Below are positions 1-12,045 of a stretch of DNA of 64,000 nucleotides, in pieces. Made by a program: the position numbers and the translations under genes. The notes under the pieces were generated by a model. It saw nothing but the letters and a program-made list of their open reading frames with translations. It was not told the DNA's origin and ran no database searches. Location of the stretch: assembly GCA_018894105.1 (NCBI GenBank), contig CM032120.1, forward strand, positions 28,294,710 to 28,358,709. Reading direction: 5' to 3'. The stretch comes from Jacaranda mimosifolia. Taxonomy: Eukaryota > Streptophyta > Magnoliopsida > Lamiales > Bignoniaceae. How positions within the stretch are numbered: the first letter of the stretch is position 1; the number at the start of each line of letters is the position of its first letter.

Positions 1-967
1 AAACTCATCCGACCGAAAAGTGTGCCCTGATGTGCTGGAGAAAACCCCTCAACCAATTCTTCAATCCTATACTATCTTGCTGGTCAATTTTTGACAAAAG
101 CACCACTGGCCACCAAAGTCCGCGGCTTCCTTTCTTCTCCAATTTCTCCATCATCGGCCGATGAAATCAGCAATTGAGGGCATCAAAATAATTTGATAAA
201 CCTATCAAAATCCACCCATCATTCGTGAGCTTCAACCGCCAAAACTACAGCGCCAGCCACCTCCTCCGCAGCTCTATTTGGTCTTAATTTTTTTAGCATT
301 CCGTCGGTGGTTTTGGGGTATTCTTGGTATGGACGCATTCCTTAAGGTAAGAAGAATACAATGGCTAGGTTAGTTCCCCATTTTCTAGTGCCGATAAGAG
401 GATTTCGGTGAGAGGTGAGGTTGGTTTGCATGTGTGAATTTGAATGAAGTTAGGAGATGCTTTGTACATACTTTTTTTTATGTTTTTAGATATCTCATAT
501 TGGCCCCAAGATTTTCTTTAGACTTCAATTCAATCCTCAATTTTACTCAGTGCCCCACATTGACCCCCCATCTTTCAATTAGCTCTTCCAAGTCTCATTT
601 TTTACACATTGACCCTATCTAGTTATACAATTTTTGCAATCAGGCCTGTTGTGCAAAATTTTCGGCCCTCCCAGTTTCTTAATGCCTCATTAAGACCCTA
701 ATAATTTTAGGTATGATTTCCTCAAGGCGCATTTTAATTTCATCATTGTTATTTTTCATCAGCTCTCAACACGAGGATTTGATTTATTAAATTCTAAATC
801 ATTTTAAAATTTCATATTATGGGTTGGGAGTGTTATAGCTGAAGAAGACACAGTTGAGTATATGTAACAACTAAGAAGGGTGATTTGGACATTAAAACAA
901 AAAAAGAAACGAAAAGAAAAGAAAAGAAAAATCAATTGTTACTTGAAGAAAAGGAGGAGCCTCTAGT
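1..967. other. non-coding spacer, nothing recognised
   Basis: No supportable gene is visible; the only open frame above 60 codons (434-622) has no recognisable motif. The first 400 bases are more GC-rich than the rest and read like leader or LTR-type sequence, but I found no matching second copy in the window. A purine run of AAAAG-type repeats lies at about 898-932. Confidence 0.5.
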
Positions 968-1232
968 GCCTATTTGGATATATTTTCAAAACTCATTTTT
1001 TATTTTCATGAATTTTTAAAAATTAAAAAAGTAGTTATTATTTGAAAATGAAAAATGAAATTGTATTTGAATGTTTTGTTGGAAAGTAATGAGTAAAGTA
1101 GATATAGGTTGAAAATTATTTGATTTATATGTTTAAAAAGATTTATTTATTTTTAAATATATATTATTAATTTTAAAATGATAGTGGGTATGTTATGTTA
1201 AATCAAATTTGAATTTGATCGATATGGTAGTA
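968..1232. repeat. truncated non-autonomous DNA element, family 1
   Basis: The segment opens with CTATTTGGATATATTTTC and continues with the body seen in family-1 copies near 45930-46372, 54985-55368 and 57622 onward (TTTGAATGTTTTGTT, a GTTGAAAAT block and a TCAAATTTGAATT block). It stops abruptly where the LTR of element C begins at about 1233, so it was probably cut by that insertion. Terminal repeats resemble MITEs. Superfamily is not clear. Confidence 0.5.
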
Positions 1233-1731
1233 TGATGCAGCGAGTAAAATCTAGGAGGAAAGAAAAAGAAAAAGAAAACAAGTTATTGCATGAATAACTT
1301 GAATAAAAGAAAGCCCGTACACAACAAGCCTCAAAACTAAGTAAGGAACTTTGTCATAGAGAGAAAAACCACAAAGAATTCTATTGTTCAAGTTGTGTTT
1401 TCCACAAGCTGCATATGTGAGCCTATTTATAGGCCTCTCAAAGAATCCTAATTCTATAACTGATAGGAATATAATATATTTATACTTATCTCTAAAACTC
1501 CTATCTTTCTAAAATATAATATAAGATAACACCTGACTCTGTAAAAGATAATATAAAATAATATCTAACTCCTAAAAGATAATAAAATTCTAAAATATAA
1601 TATTTATCTATAAAGAAAATAATCTAAAAGATAAAACTTATTATCTAAATGATAAGAATGAAAATTTTCCCAAACGTGGAATATCTTCCAAAAGATAACT
1701 CCAACCAAGATTCTCTCTATTTTCCATATCA
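1233..1731 (-). repeat. 3' LTR of element C
   Basis: On the minus strand the LTR starts TGATATGG at about 1731 and ends ...CA at about 1233. Just outside, at 1732-1750, the minus strand shows a purine-rich tract (CTTAAGAGGATGAGAA) that fits a polypurine tract. A CTATAAATAGGC box on the minus strand (about 1423-1436) is a likely LTR promoter. The far end is uncertain by a few bases because the partner LTR is missing. Confidence 0.55.
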
Positions 1732-1734
1732 TTC

Positions 1735-2076
1735 TCATCCTCTTAAGAAATAACTCGTCCTCGAGTTATCAATGTCTTTCATATACAAAAGCTTATCAAA
1801 TGAATAATAAGGATAAAGATCAATGGCTTTAACATATTCTTTTGCAATTCCACCACAATTATGCTCATTATTTTAATTCAAAATGTGACACGGTGCACAC
1901 TTCTTTGGTTGCAACTTGTTGTAAGTATAAACTGGGAATCTTTTTTTCCTCAAGAAAACCATTGCTTCATCACTTTCTTCAAAAGTTAGGAAACCTCCAT
2001 GTTTATTGGCAACTACTTTACACTTGGTACTAGCTTCTTCAAGTTTTTGCTTGATCTTTGATTGAATATCTAGTAT
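1735..2076 (-). pseudogene. integrase C-terminal remnant of element C
   Basis: On the minus strand the translation shows the typical tail of plant Ty3/gypsy integrase: a KIKQKLEEAS stretch, then the motif around DEAMVFLRKKRFPV and YNKLQPKK, ending near 1745 in DNSRTS just before the purine tract. This is the region after the catalytic core that forms the small barrel/GPY-like domain. The catalytic DDE core is absent. An in-frame stop follows the CHILN stretch. It is cut at its N-terminal side by element A. Confidence 0.65.
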
Positions 2077-2081
2077 TGGTG
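2077..2081. repeat. target-site duplication of element A (left)
   Basis: TGGTG at 2077-2081 is repeated exactly at 12798-12802, directly outside the two LTRs. A 5-bp duplication is the usual size for LTR retrotransposons and fixes the ends of element A. Confidence 0.9.
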
Positions 2082-2842
2082 TGATAAGTGTGAAAATTGC
2101 GTATAAGTGGTTTGGGCTATAATCCAATGTGATCGACCTGGACGTGGTCGAGGAGAACACTCTTTGATGTGATAGGGTCGAGTCCTGCAATCAACAGCAA
2201 ATGTCAGGCAAGCCGAGGTGCCCTCGGCTAAGGCACTCCGACGCTTAAGTTAGTACTTGATCGACTAGAGAATTGAGCAGCGAGGTGAGGGCTGGAAGTA
2301 AAATATGGCATACCTTCCCAAAGGTAATGGATGGGGTATTTATAGCCTTCTCCAGGTAGTTGATAAGTCCATGATGCCTTTGTTAAGTGTGAAAGATTGT
2401 TGTCCTCACTGGAGGGCCTTTGGGTCTTCTCCCTCCTGTGTACTATTCCATGTGGCGCGTACTATTCTGGCACAGCTGAGAAAATGTGGTACTATGGTGG
2501 CATGCACTATTAATGCGGGGCACACCACTTGATGGAGCATTCAATACGGCTAAGGGGTCGTCGCCTTGGTTCGACCTCACTGGTGGAGGAGGGCGCATCC
2601 GCATGATACTTCCCCAACTCCAGTTGACAAGATACAACCTCGTCGTGATCGAATGAGGGCCAAGGTGTGTCTTGTTTATGGTCGACCATAATCTGGTCAA
2701 AAAGAATAATGCCTGCATCTACTGCAGTGGGTAATATTTTTTTGGTCGGAACCCGGTCGGTTAGTTGGGCCAATTTGTGGTTGGGTTACAATATGTAGCA
2801 GTTGGGCAAAGCCTATTGGGCCTGTTGGACTATCCCATATCA
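2082..2842 (-). repeat. 3' LTR of element A
   Basis: The plus strand runs from TGATAAGTG to CCCATATCA. The minus strand carries a GGCTATAAATACCCC box (about 2333-2347), the likely LTR promoter. Immediately inside, at 2845-2859, the minus strand reads GGAAGTGGGGAGGACT, a good polypurine tract. Confidence 0.9.
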
Positions 2843-3055
2843 TTAGTCCTCCCCACTTCCAAGTCCTGATCGAGAGTATCGACGAGAGGGAAATGGGAAT
2901 AGCTAACTACTGAATGATGGGTCTGTCGATGAGATACTGAAAAAGTCGATCGGGGTTTTCACGCATTGAATGTGGCAGTTACTCTGTGTCAGGTGAAGCG
3001 TCAAGTGACGGTTGCATAATTATTACTGCTGTTTCAATTGCCATGCACCGGGGCC

Positions 3056-3065
3056 TATAAATAGG
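3056..3065 (+). promoter_or_regulatory. TATA box of the antisense gene in element A
   Basis: TATAAATAGG lies 152 bp upstream of the ATG of the plus-strand gene in element A. Element D has the same kind of box (TATAAATACC) in the matching place. It is on the strand opposite the LTR promoters, so it would give the extra gene its own transcript. Confidence 0.6.
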
Positions 3066-3207
3066 AGCAGTAGAATTCTTCATTTTCACTTTTACTGCAT
3101 TCTGAGAGGTTGACTTTCAAGCTTTTACTGCCTTCCCGAGATCATTGAGTCATTTTACTCCCCACAAACTAGTAAGTCTTCTGCTTTACCTTCTGTTCAA
3201 ACTCAAT

Positions 3208-5695
3208 ATGTTGAGCGTGTTTGGTGAGGGTAGCCCTAAAGAGAGCAACCGTGAGGAAATGAGGTCGAATGAGGGCTCGAGTAGCGGGTCTGAAAGGCCT
3301 TCTAGCAGCGACTCAACCTTGAGTAGTTCTGGTGACAATCAGGTTGCTACAACGGGCGAGGCTGGTCCTAGCCAGTCGCTATCGCTCGTGGTCGGTTGTT
3401 CACCCTCGATCATTATAGCGAGATATTGTCTAAAATAATCGAGGTAGACCTTGTCCTTATTAGGCAATTATTTCACGTCCCATCAAACTTCGAATAGATT
3501 GTTTCGAGTCTCGCCGATAGGATACACCAACCTCCTACTGGTTGTATCACCGTCTTCGAGGACGCTCTTTGATGTGGGCTTAGTTTTCCAATTGCCCAAC
3601 CTGTAGTCAACCTCCTCCGGGGTCTTCAAGTCAGTATCACTTAATTGTTGCCCAATTATTTTTTGACCATATACAGTTTTGTCGTTCTCATGCATGTGCA
3701 TGGTCAACCCCCTTCTTTTGCCAACTTCAACAATCTGTTTCACCTTCCTATGTCTCATAAATTAGGGAGTATAGAGGAGTCGGGTTTTTGTTTCCATCAT
3801 CTTCTTTTGGGAAAAATTAGAAGTCGAGGTATTTCTTTATTCGATCTCTGGGTGGGGTCAAGTTAATTTTCTGTGAGGTTGGATACAAGGTTATGTGGAT
3901 ATGCTCGAGAACGAAACCCTAAGTTAGCCCAACACCTTTGTTAGGGATCTAATCGAGTTTGGGATGATGGAGGCTGCGGGCTATATCGAGGAGATAAATT
4001 TGGTACTGGTGGGTTTATCGACTGCTCAACGAGATTTTCCTAATGATGCGCAACCAGGTAGTCGCGCTACACTCATTATTTGTGTTTTGTTATGCTCGTT
4101 ATTCTCAGTCGATATATCTTGTTGATCCTTGCTTGCTAATGTCATACAGATCGTGAAGAAATTATGAATACAACCCGGGCTCAGGCTATTGCTCGTGTGT
4201 GGAGGAATCAGGAGCGTCAAGAGAATGTTGCCGCTGTCACGAAGCGCTAGCCGTCGCACCACCACAAGTCGAGCAGCCTGTTGTAGCGACTTCCCCTGCT
4301 TGAGGGGTGATGCCTCCAGTTCGACCTACTGCTAGGGTTAGTATCAGCCCCTCTGCTCGGCAAAAGAGGCCTGCAGCGGAGCAAAGCGGGCCAACACAAA
4401 AGAAATCTAATGTCGACAAGGGCAAGAGTAAAGCTGGGCCACCCAAAACAACCGAGTGGCTATGGCTTGTTTAGGCCGCTAGAGAATGACCAACTGTTCA
4501 TGCTGCCCAAGTTACCCTATCCTCGATATGGTACCGAGAGCTTTATGATTGTGCACACCTCGCTGTCCATGCTCGCAGCGGGGTCGATTGGGGCCGCGCC
4601 GACTAGGGTCCTGATGGCTAGGCTCTTTGCGTCGGACTAGAAAAAGTTTATAGAGCTCAGCTAAGATGGGGCGATGAGAGCTTTCGCATACTACTCCAAC
4701 ATGCTAAGTTTTTGGTCAAGCTTGAATAGCTTATCGAGTACATTGAATTTCATCTTTGCAGATTTTTGTTCTGATCGGGTCCATTTTGCAGGTTAGCCGA
4801 CTGGGCTACCATCTTTATAGGAGGTTAGAGTTGGCATTGGGGGACCGCGACCGCCTTAATGAGGGCTAGGGGGACGCTGACACGTTGAAAGCCAAGCTCG
4901 AGTCCTCGCAAGCAAGGATCGAGCAGCTAGAAGAACAACTCAATGAGCAAAACGAGCAACTCGAGTTGAAGGACTCGCAGCTGTTGCTCGCAGTGTCAGA
5001 AAAAAGCAGGATGGACGAGTTGCTGCTGAAGGCGAGGCTAAACACATAGTATGCGCATAGGTCTGGTTGAACTCAGGGGTACAACGCGGCCCTGCAGTAT
5101 GCTCGAGAGGAGTTCTTTAAGAAACTGCCCCTGATGCAGTGGGGCTGTACAACAATTCATGCTGTGCTCGGCATTTTAGGATGCCGACATCATTTTTTGC
5201 TGGACGAAATGAAGGAGGCTTTGAATGCGCTGTGAAATAGCTCAAATATCTGGGTTGCCAATTCAGACCCAAAGGCAAGGAGTTGATCAGCCCTATAATC
5301 GACGAGCAGTTGAGGGAGTATCCTGACCCTATTGAAAGTACACCGGAGAGGGGCATTGCTGCTATGCCCGGGGAGGGCGCTCTCGAAGTCGGGTACTAGA
5401 AGAGGTTGATGAAGTGGCAAAGGAGTTTGGGTTTGCCAACGACTTCACTTTTGACATTCGGGACCACATGGTTAACCTAGTTGATTTTCTCTCCCCTTTG
5501 GGGGGCACATTCCTCGTAGACGAGGCGGATCTATCTCAATCGCTTCCAGTGGTCGTACCCTCCTCTACCACTATGCTCGATCAGGAGGTTCAGAGCCGCC
5601 CCGTGGTCATCTCTATGCCTTCAAGCGATGAGCTTGACCAGGCCATTGAGGAAGACGCGCTAGTAGCGTCGGCTAAAGGTGCTGGTTCCAGTTGA
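3208..5695 (+). pseudogene. antisense extra gene of element A (PF04195-like, two introns, broken)
   Basis: This gene runs opposite to gag-pol. The start ATG at 3208 matches the start in element D and opens a Ser-rich, acidic N-terminus. The domain with DHYSEIL and PPTGCITVFEDAL (about 3395-3580) resembles the putative gypsy-type transposon domain PF04195, known from plant Tat elements. Intron 1 is 4058-4149 (GT...AG) and joins an open frame into REEIMN. Intron 2 is 4704-4791, but its donor is CT instead of GT. A coiled-coil segment (KLESSQARIEQLEEQL, about 4890-5040) follows, and the last exon is open to the stop at 5693-5695 with an acidic, Ser/Pro-rich tail. Stops and frameshifts interrupt several exons. 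Function is unknown. Confidence 0.65.
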
Positions 5696-6099
5696 TGTGT
5701 CAGCTTGTCTTATTTTGTATTTTGTTTCAAATTTTTAGTCGCCCTGTGAGGCGCTGGCTTTTGTTTGATTTGTAATTAAATGTTACTATGGAATGAATGA
5801 TTATCCATTTTCTTCGACTTGCGCTTGATTTATTCTATTTTTCGTACTTTGTTCATTCTTGTCGAACGTACCATCATTAATTGATCAATCAGCTAGACTA
5901 AAAGTGTTTTGTAATTGATTAAAAATAACTCGTCCCTAAAGAAACGAAATTTAACAAGTTCATGGTAGACTTCAAGATTTTCATCGTGAAAATAAGTTGG
6001 CGAACTAGAAAATATATGTTGTCGACTTTTTGATTGACCTAAACTTGGTACGATTATTACACTGCACGTATCTCGCGAGTCTCCTTTCGACTACGTGGT
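5696..6099. other. 3' flank of the antisense gene in element A
   Basis: This non-coding, T-rich stretch follows the antisense gene's stop codon. It corresponds to 34166-34563 in element D, with little similarity left. I see no ORF and no clear poly(A) signal. Confidence 0.4.
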
Positions 6100-6378
6100 C
6101 GTTCATTAATTTGGGCTTGAAGCCTTTATTTTGTGCTTTGGAACTAATATCGACTTCAGGGTCGACTGGAAACGACCAGGTCATTCTTTAGTTTAGGCTA
6201 GGAGCCTTTGTCTTGCTGTTTGAAACTGATGTCGACTATAGGGTCGACTGGGAATGATTAGGTCATTCTGTAGTTTAAGCTAGGAGCCTTTGTCTTGTGG
6301 TTTGGAATCGATGTCGACTGTAGGGTTGACTGGGGACGATCAGGTCGTTCTTTAGTTTAGGCTAGGAGGCTTTGTCGA
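6100..6378. repeat. 82-bp tandem repeat in element A
   Basis: The landmark AGCCTTT...TTG recurs at 6121, 6203, 6285 and 6367, a spacing of exactly 82 bp, giving about 3.3 copies. Each unit contains a GTCGACT...GTCGACTGG pair. It lies between the end of integrase (minus strand) and the end of the antisense gene. Element D has a tandem array at the same place but with a 68-bp unit. Confidence 0.85.
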
Positions 6379-6452
6379 GCAGGAAGTTGTGGAAATGTGC
6401 GCAATTTTATTGATGTAAAAAGATATTATAGTACAATAGAGACTGGGTCTCT

Positions 6453-7757
6453 TTACACATAGAATTTCTTCAAGTTCGTAGCATTCCAGGGTCGAGGAAG
6501 CTCATTGCTATTCATGTCTACGAGTCGATAGGCATTGTGCTTTGCTACTTTGGCCACTGAGCACGGTCTCTCCCATTTAGGGTCGAGCTTTCCTATGTTC
6601 TTTGACACTTCGACCCTTTTGAGCACAAGATCACCTACTTTGAAGCTTCTTGGATGAACCATTTTGTTATAATATCTTGCCATATTTGATCTATACCTCT
6701 GCATCGTGGTGTAAGCTTGTTAGCGCAGCTCATTGATGGTTTGCAAGTCGAGTTCTCTTTTTAAGTTGTTTCTAATCGGATTGAAATGGATTACTTGAGT
6801 TGTATGTTGTATTAGTTTCGTTGGGATGACTACCTCCGATCCGTAGACCAAACTGTAGGGCCTATGACTGGTGGCTGTTCGAGGAGTTGTTCTGTATGCC
6901 CATAGCACACCCGAGAGGTCGTCCGCCCAACTAGCGCCAGTTTCTTGTAGTCGGGCTTTGAGATGGTCGAACATAGTTCTGTTCGTGACCTCTGTCTGGC
7001 CATTTGCTTGGGGATTCCTCACTGAAGTGAAGTGCTGGCGAATCCCGAGGTTTTCACAACAAGTCCTCATACTTTTGCTCTGAAATTATGTGCTGTTATC
7101 GGATATCAAGGCTTTAGGTAGTCTAAAATGGCAGATAATGTTCTTCCATATGAAACTCTTAATGGTGGCGTTGGTTATTTTGGGGACAGCTTCTGGCTCA
7201 ACCCACTTCGTAAAGTATTCAACGACGACGATTATAAACTTTCTATTACTTTTTGTCTTCAAAAAGGATTCGACTATATCTATTCCCCACTGGTCGAATG
7301 GCCATGTAATCTGTACGTTCACCATCGATGAGGTAGGTTGATGTGGGATGTTCGAGTGAAGCTGACAAGATTGGCACTTTTTGGCGAAGTCGATGGCGTC
7401 TTGTAGTAATGTCAGCCAGAAATATCCATATCTAATGATCTTATGTGCCAATGACCGTCCTCTAGAGTGATTACCGCAAATGCCCGTGTGAACTTCATGC
7501 AGGATGTCACTGGCCTGAGCTGGAGTTAAGCACCACAGTGGCGGTCCTGAGATCGACCTTCGGTAAAGCTGACTATGGTCGTTGATGGCGAATTTAGCTG
7601 CTTGGCTCCTCAGCCTATGCGCTTCGCTCTTTTCCTTGGGGGTTGTTCCCTCTCTCAAGTATGCCTTCATAGCATCCTGCCAAGATGGGGGCACTTCTTC
7701 GATCTGCCCTACCAAATTCTGGCCGAGTTCAATGATGGTAGGCTTTGTCGTGACTAA
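6453..7757 (-). pseudogene. integrase of element A
   Basis: Minus-strand translation shows the zinc-binding HHCC module (HTGICGNHSRGRSLAHKI ... CQSCQ), the catalytic core with WGIDIV (first Asp), SDNST (second Asp) and NGQTEVTNR (catalytic Glu), and the C-terminal GDLVLKRVEVS region ending at FYV. The Gln codon after SDNST has become TAA (about 7083-7085), and a further break lies near 6705-6720 between the core and the C-terminal module. The enzyme would insert the cDNA into chromosomes; this copy is dead. Confidence 0.85.
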
Positions 7758-7857
7758 GAAAGTTATTATCTTATCCTATGTTCCTTTTGTCGTACTTGTG
7801 AATTTCAACAGCGCGCCAGCTAGTTCGTTCTCTGATCGAGGGACCTAGCTAAGGTAG

Positions 7858-8596
7858 GATTTCTTGAACAACCGCTGCAATCTCTTCACCTCAGCTAGGT
7901 ATCTGCTCATAGTAGACTCGTTAGCCTCAAAGTTTCCATCAACCTGCCCCGTAACTAGCTAAGAGTCAGTTGTGGCCACCAGCTGCTTGACACCACGATC
8001 TACTGCCATCTTCATATCGGCGAGGAGGGCCTCGTACTTTGCTTCATTGTTAGTTACTAGGGTAGTCGAGCTTGATTGCAAAATCATATTCCTCTACCAG
8101 TGGCGAGCGTAGCGAGATGCCGATCCCTCCCTCGGAGGAGGTCGCCGATCTATCGACGTGCAGTGTCCATATAAGGGGTTGTTGTCGTTCTAGTTGGGTA
8201 GGTCGAGTCTCTCTACAACAAAGTTGGCTAAAACTTGTGCTTTTATAGCAGTTCGGGGTTGAAATGTGATGTCGAATTCACCTAGCTCAATTGCCCATTT
8301 GGTTAATCTTCCAGACGAATCAAGTTTTGAGAGCACTTGCTTCAAGGGTTGGTTCATCAGGACGATGATGGCGCGAGATTGGAAGTAGGGTCTCAATTTT
8401 TGAGCTGCAATGACCAGGGCAAGTGCGAATTTTTCAATCTCGAGATAGTTGTGCTCGGGCCCTTGCAGTGCTTACTGCTATAGTAGACGGGTCGATGAGA
8501 ACCATCTTTGGTGGACACCAAGACCGAGCTTATTGAATCCGATGAGGCTGCTAAGTATAGTTGTAAAATTTCTCCCAATTTAGGTTTAGCCAACAT
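7858..8596 (-). pseudogene. RNase H and second (archaeal-type) RNase H of element A
   Basis: Minus-strand fragments hold the RT-linked RNase H (YYSSKHCKGP and the connection region QPLKQVLSK...GRLTKWAIEL) followed by a second RNase H-like module, as in element D. A second RNase H is a hallmark of the Tat lineage. Several frameshifts and stops break the region into short pieces. Confidence 0.7.
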
Positions 8597-9470
8597 GGGT
8601 GCCGAGGAGAGATAATGTTTCAGATCGACCTGGGCCTAGTCGCATTGTTTTGACCATTGAAAACCCGACTTATTTGCGCTCCTCAAGATCTTAAAAAATG
8701 GTAAGCTTTTATCAGCTAATCGAGCAATAAACCTCCCCAATGCTATGATCCTGTCGACTAGACGTTACACGTCTCTAATTGTTCAAGGTGGCGTGATGTC
8801 CAAGACCGCCTGAATTTGTTGCGAGTTTGCCTCAATCCCCCATTTGCTGACCATGTATCCAAGGAATTTGCCTCCTCGTACTCTGAAGGTACACTTATTG
8901 GGGTTGAACTTCATGCCAAATGCTCTGAGTATTAAAAATATGTGGTTGAGGTTGACCATATGATTATGTTTTTTTTCAATTTTGACGATCATGTCGTCGA
9001 CATAGACCTCAATGGATTTTTCAATCTCTTTTTTGAACATGAAGTTCACTAGCCTCTGATACGTCGCACCTACATTTTTTAGCCCAAAAGGCATGACCAG
9101 AAAACAATATACCCCGTTGGGGATGACAAATGACATTTTGTCCCTGTCTTTGGGGGCCATAAAAATTTGGTAATATCCCTGGAATGCATCCATCATGCTC
9201 AGTAACTCACAACCAGCAGTAGAATCAATTAATAAATCTATGCGAGGCAGGGGGTAAGGATCTTTAGGGTAAGCTTTATTCAAGTCCGTGAAATCATTAC
9301 ACATGCGTCGTTGGCCCTCATTATTAGGGACAATGACTATATTACAAAGCCAACTCGGATATTGAATTTCTATAATATATCATATCTCTAAGAGCTTGTT
9401 GACCTCCTCCTTGATGATCTAGCACCGCTCAGCATTGAAGGTCCTGGTCTTCTACCTCACTATCTTATAT
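8597..9470 (-). pseudogene. reverse transcriptase of element A
   Basis: The longest open piece (8783-9304) covers the RT palm: DFTDLNKAYPKDPYPLPRID, LSMMDAFQGYYQI (first catalytic Asp), FLVMPFGLKNVGATYQRLV and the YVDDM box with the two further Asp residues, then the FLGYMVS motif. The frame is lost on both sides; an upstream stop lies near 9305 and a shift near 8780. It would copy element RNA into DNA in the cytoplasmic particle. Assignment to Ty3/gypsy is secure; the copy is inactive. Confidence 0.9.
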
Positions 9471-9829
9471 GAGGGGTCCACATTTAGGTGGTAGACTATG
9501 ATGTTGGGGTCGATTCCCTGGAGGTCGGAGGCCTTCCAAGTAAAAAAATCAATGTTTTATCTGAGAAAATCAACCATAAGGCACTCTATGTTATCCCCTA
9601 AGTCGGTATCGATTCTTGTGGTCTTGTCGGGGTTTTTCGATCTAGCTTAATTGTCTTGAACTCCCCAATGGGCTCCACTCTGGTTTATTCGAACTTTCTC
9701 TTCTTGCTCGACTGACCTTCCTCGGGATTCGCTACTGAGGCATTCCCCGAGAAACACAGCTTTGGTCGACTCTTTTGCTTGGTGGCCTCGATCAAGATTG
9801 TGTAACAACGTCATACTTTCTTAACGTTG

Positions 9830-10337
9830 CACAAGAGTTCTCTCGTGCCGGTGGTGGTCGGAAACTTGAACTTCATATGATAGATTGAAACAACGGGCAA
9901 AAGTCATTCAGAGCCGGTCACCTGATTATGGCATTGTACGCAAAGGAGGCATCAACGACCAAATAATTGATCATGAGGGTCCTCCTCTGAGGAGTTTCCC
10001 CGAACGATGTAGAGAGGTTGATAGATCCTTCAGGTATGATTTTCATTCATCCGAATCCGACCAGTGGTGTTCTGACTGGTTTAAACTTCAACTTTCCCAA
10101 CTTCATCCTTTTCAAGGTCGGCAGGAATATGATATTGGCTGAACTGCCATTGTCGACCAGGATCTTCCTAATTTCAAAGTTAGCAATTTCTACAGATATG
10201 AGCAAGGGGCAATCCAGTTTGTTGTCCGTTCTATGATTTTCGATGTGCGATAGGTCTGCATCTGAAAAAGAAATTAGCTTTGCGCTGGTAGATAGCTGAA
10301 AAATAGTTTCGATCGAAAAAGTTTTGGTCGATTCCAA
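9830..10337 (-). pseudogene. aspartic protease of element A
   Basis: The minus strand encodes a retropepsin core with ILVDNGSSANIIF (DNGS in place of the usual DTG/DSG) followed by VRTPLVGFG. The C-terminal half continues in another frame to about 9830. It would cut the Gag-Pol precursor. The matching region of element D is longer and cleaner. Confidence 0.8.
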
Positions 10338-10399
10338 CTTGTGCTGGTGCTACCTCCTGGCTGACTTGGAATCCCTCCCAGTTGGTCCTCCACGATGGT

Positions 10400-12004
10400 G
10401 TCGATGACCCCTCTGACTGGTGGGCGGGGATCATGGGCGGGTTTCTTTCTTTTGTCATTCCTCCTTGGGCTAACCGACATTTTTCTATGGGGAGTTTAGT
10501 CGATTTTGCTTGCCTCTTGTTGGGCGCTCCCGTCGATGATCATTTTCAGGTGGCCCTGACGGATCAACCTATTGATCTCATCATGGAGGTTGAAACAGTC
10601 CTCAGTGTCGTGGCCTCTTTGCTTATGAAAGTGACAGTATTTCTTAGATTACTTCATTGCCTCTGTTTCAATCAGCTTTCTCGGCTTCTTCAGGAGGTTG
10701 TCATGTTGAATGGCAAATAACACTTCTTTTCTTAGGAGGTTGACCGGAGTGTAATCACGAAAACACTTGATGAGGGATCAACATCCCTCTCTGTTCTGGC
10801 GGTCGTCCTTTTCTCTGGTTTTCTTCCTCTCGACCTCAAGATTATCATATTTCAATCTATTCATATCCTCATGAGTCATATACCTCTCTGTGAGGTTGAG
10901 TAGTTCTTCCATCGATATGGGCCACTCGCTCACTAACGCATTAGCGCATTCCTCGTGTCGCAGGCCCAAGAACAGCACATCAATCAGAAATTTGATCCAC
11001 GGACTATCAATTTTCTAAGACTTCAGTGTTGAACCTGGTGAAAAAATCTCGAAGCAACTCTCCCTCATTCTGTTTAACTGTATGCAAGTGGGTGTATGGG
11101 AGTTTCTCTTTCTTTCGGCTAGCAAATTAGTGTAGAAATTTATCGCACAATTGGTCGTACAAGTAAATAGATGCTGGTTCTAGCTTGACAAACTAGTCGA
11201 GTGCAATACCCTGGAAAGTGGTCAAAAGCATCTTTGTGTGTATGTACTCGTTATGTCCATGTAATTGCATCATGTGTTCGAATTGCAAAAGATGCTCGTT
11301 CGGATCCAATGAGCCGTCGTACCTAGGTAGTCCTGTGGGGACCTTGACATCAACAGCAGTGCACTTGTCGATAATGTGCTGAATGAACGACGATTCTCTC
11401 TCCCGTCGAGACCTCTGAACTTCTTTATGATTCCATTCACTATTCCTTCTCCATATCTCCTTGAGTTGCCTATGGAGCTGCTGAACTTGGTGGGAAACTT
11501 CTTCCAATTCTTCTTGGTCAGCCTGGGTGAGATTCCTATTAGTTTGTTTCCTCCTGCACTCGACCCTATCGCACTGCTGGGCTTGAATGGGTCGAACGCC
11601 ATGGTCGGCGAAATTCGTGACTTCTTCACGGTGGTGCTATCAAATTTCCTCTCTAGAGAATTACCTGAGACTATCATCTCGTCGAGTGGGGGTCCCCTCG
11701 CCTCTGATCGACCCTTCTTTTATCTGGCGGGCCTTTTTTCGCGTTGAGTGGGCTGGGGCGTAGCACTAGCCGCCGGCCTAGGGGGGATCGTGTGCCGATT
11801 TAGGGCAACTGAGAGTTGGGCTGAAATTTGAGCAGATTTTTGCTCGCTTATAAGTTGCATCAATTGTGGCATGGTCAGGGTGACCAGTTGTTCTAGCTGG
11901 GCACTAAATCCTGGAAAATCTATATCTGGTCGAGGTAGAAGGGCAGGTGTCGAGGACCTCCTGATCTCCTCTATCTCCAAAGTAGCTCGCCTAGTGTTAA
12001 CCAT
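10400..12004 (-). pseudogene. gag of element A
   Basis: The start ATG at 12004 opens MVNTRRATLEIEEIRRSS, close to the 5' LTR and primer site. Further pieces on the minus strand give the gag core (TGLPRYDGSLDPNEHLLQFE, then LRHEECANALVSEWP and ERYMTHEDMNRLKY) and a Cys/His motif C-x2-H-x4-H-x4-C at about 10640-10685 (YCHFHKQRGHDTEDC). At least four breaks separate the pieces. Gag would form the particle that houses reverse transcription. Confidence 0.8.
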
Positions 12005-12023
12005 TTTCTCTATTGCGGACTCT

Positions 12024-12045
12024 AGTTGCCATAGATGTCAGCAAA
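12024..12045 (-). other. degenerate primer-binding site of element A
   Basis: Directly inside the 5' LTR the minus strand reads TTTGCTGACATCTATGGCAAC. This matches about 15 of 21 positions of the cleaner site in element D (TTTGGCGCCGTCTGTGGGAAC). Confidence 0.55.
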
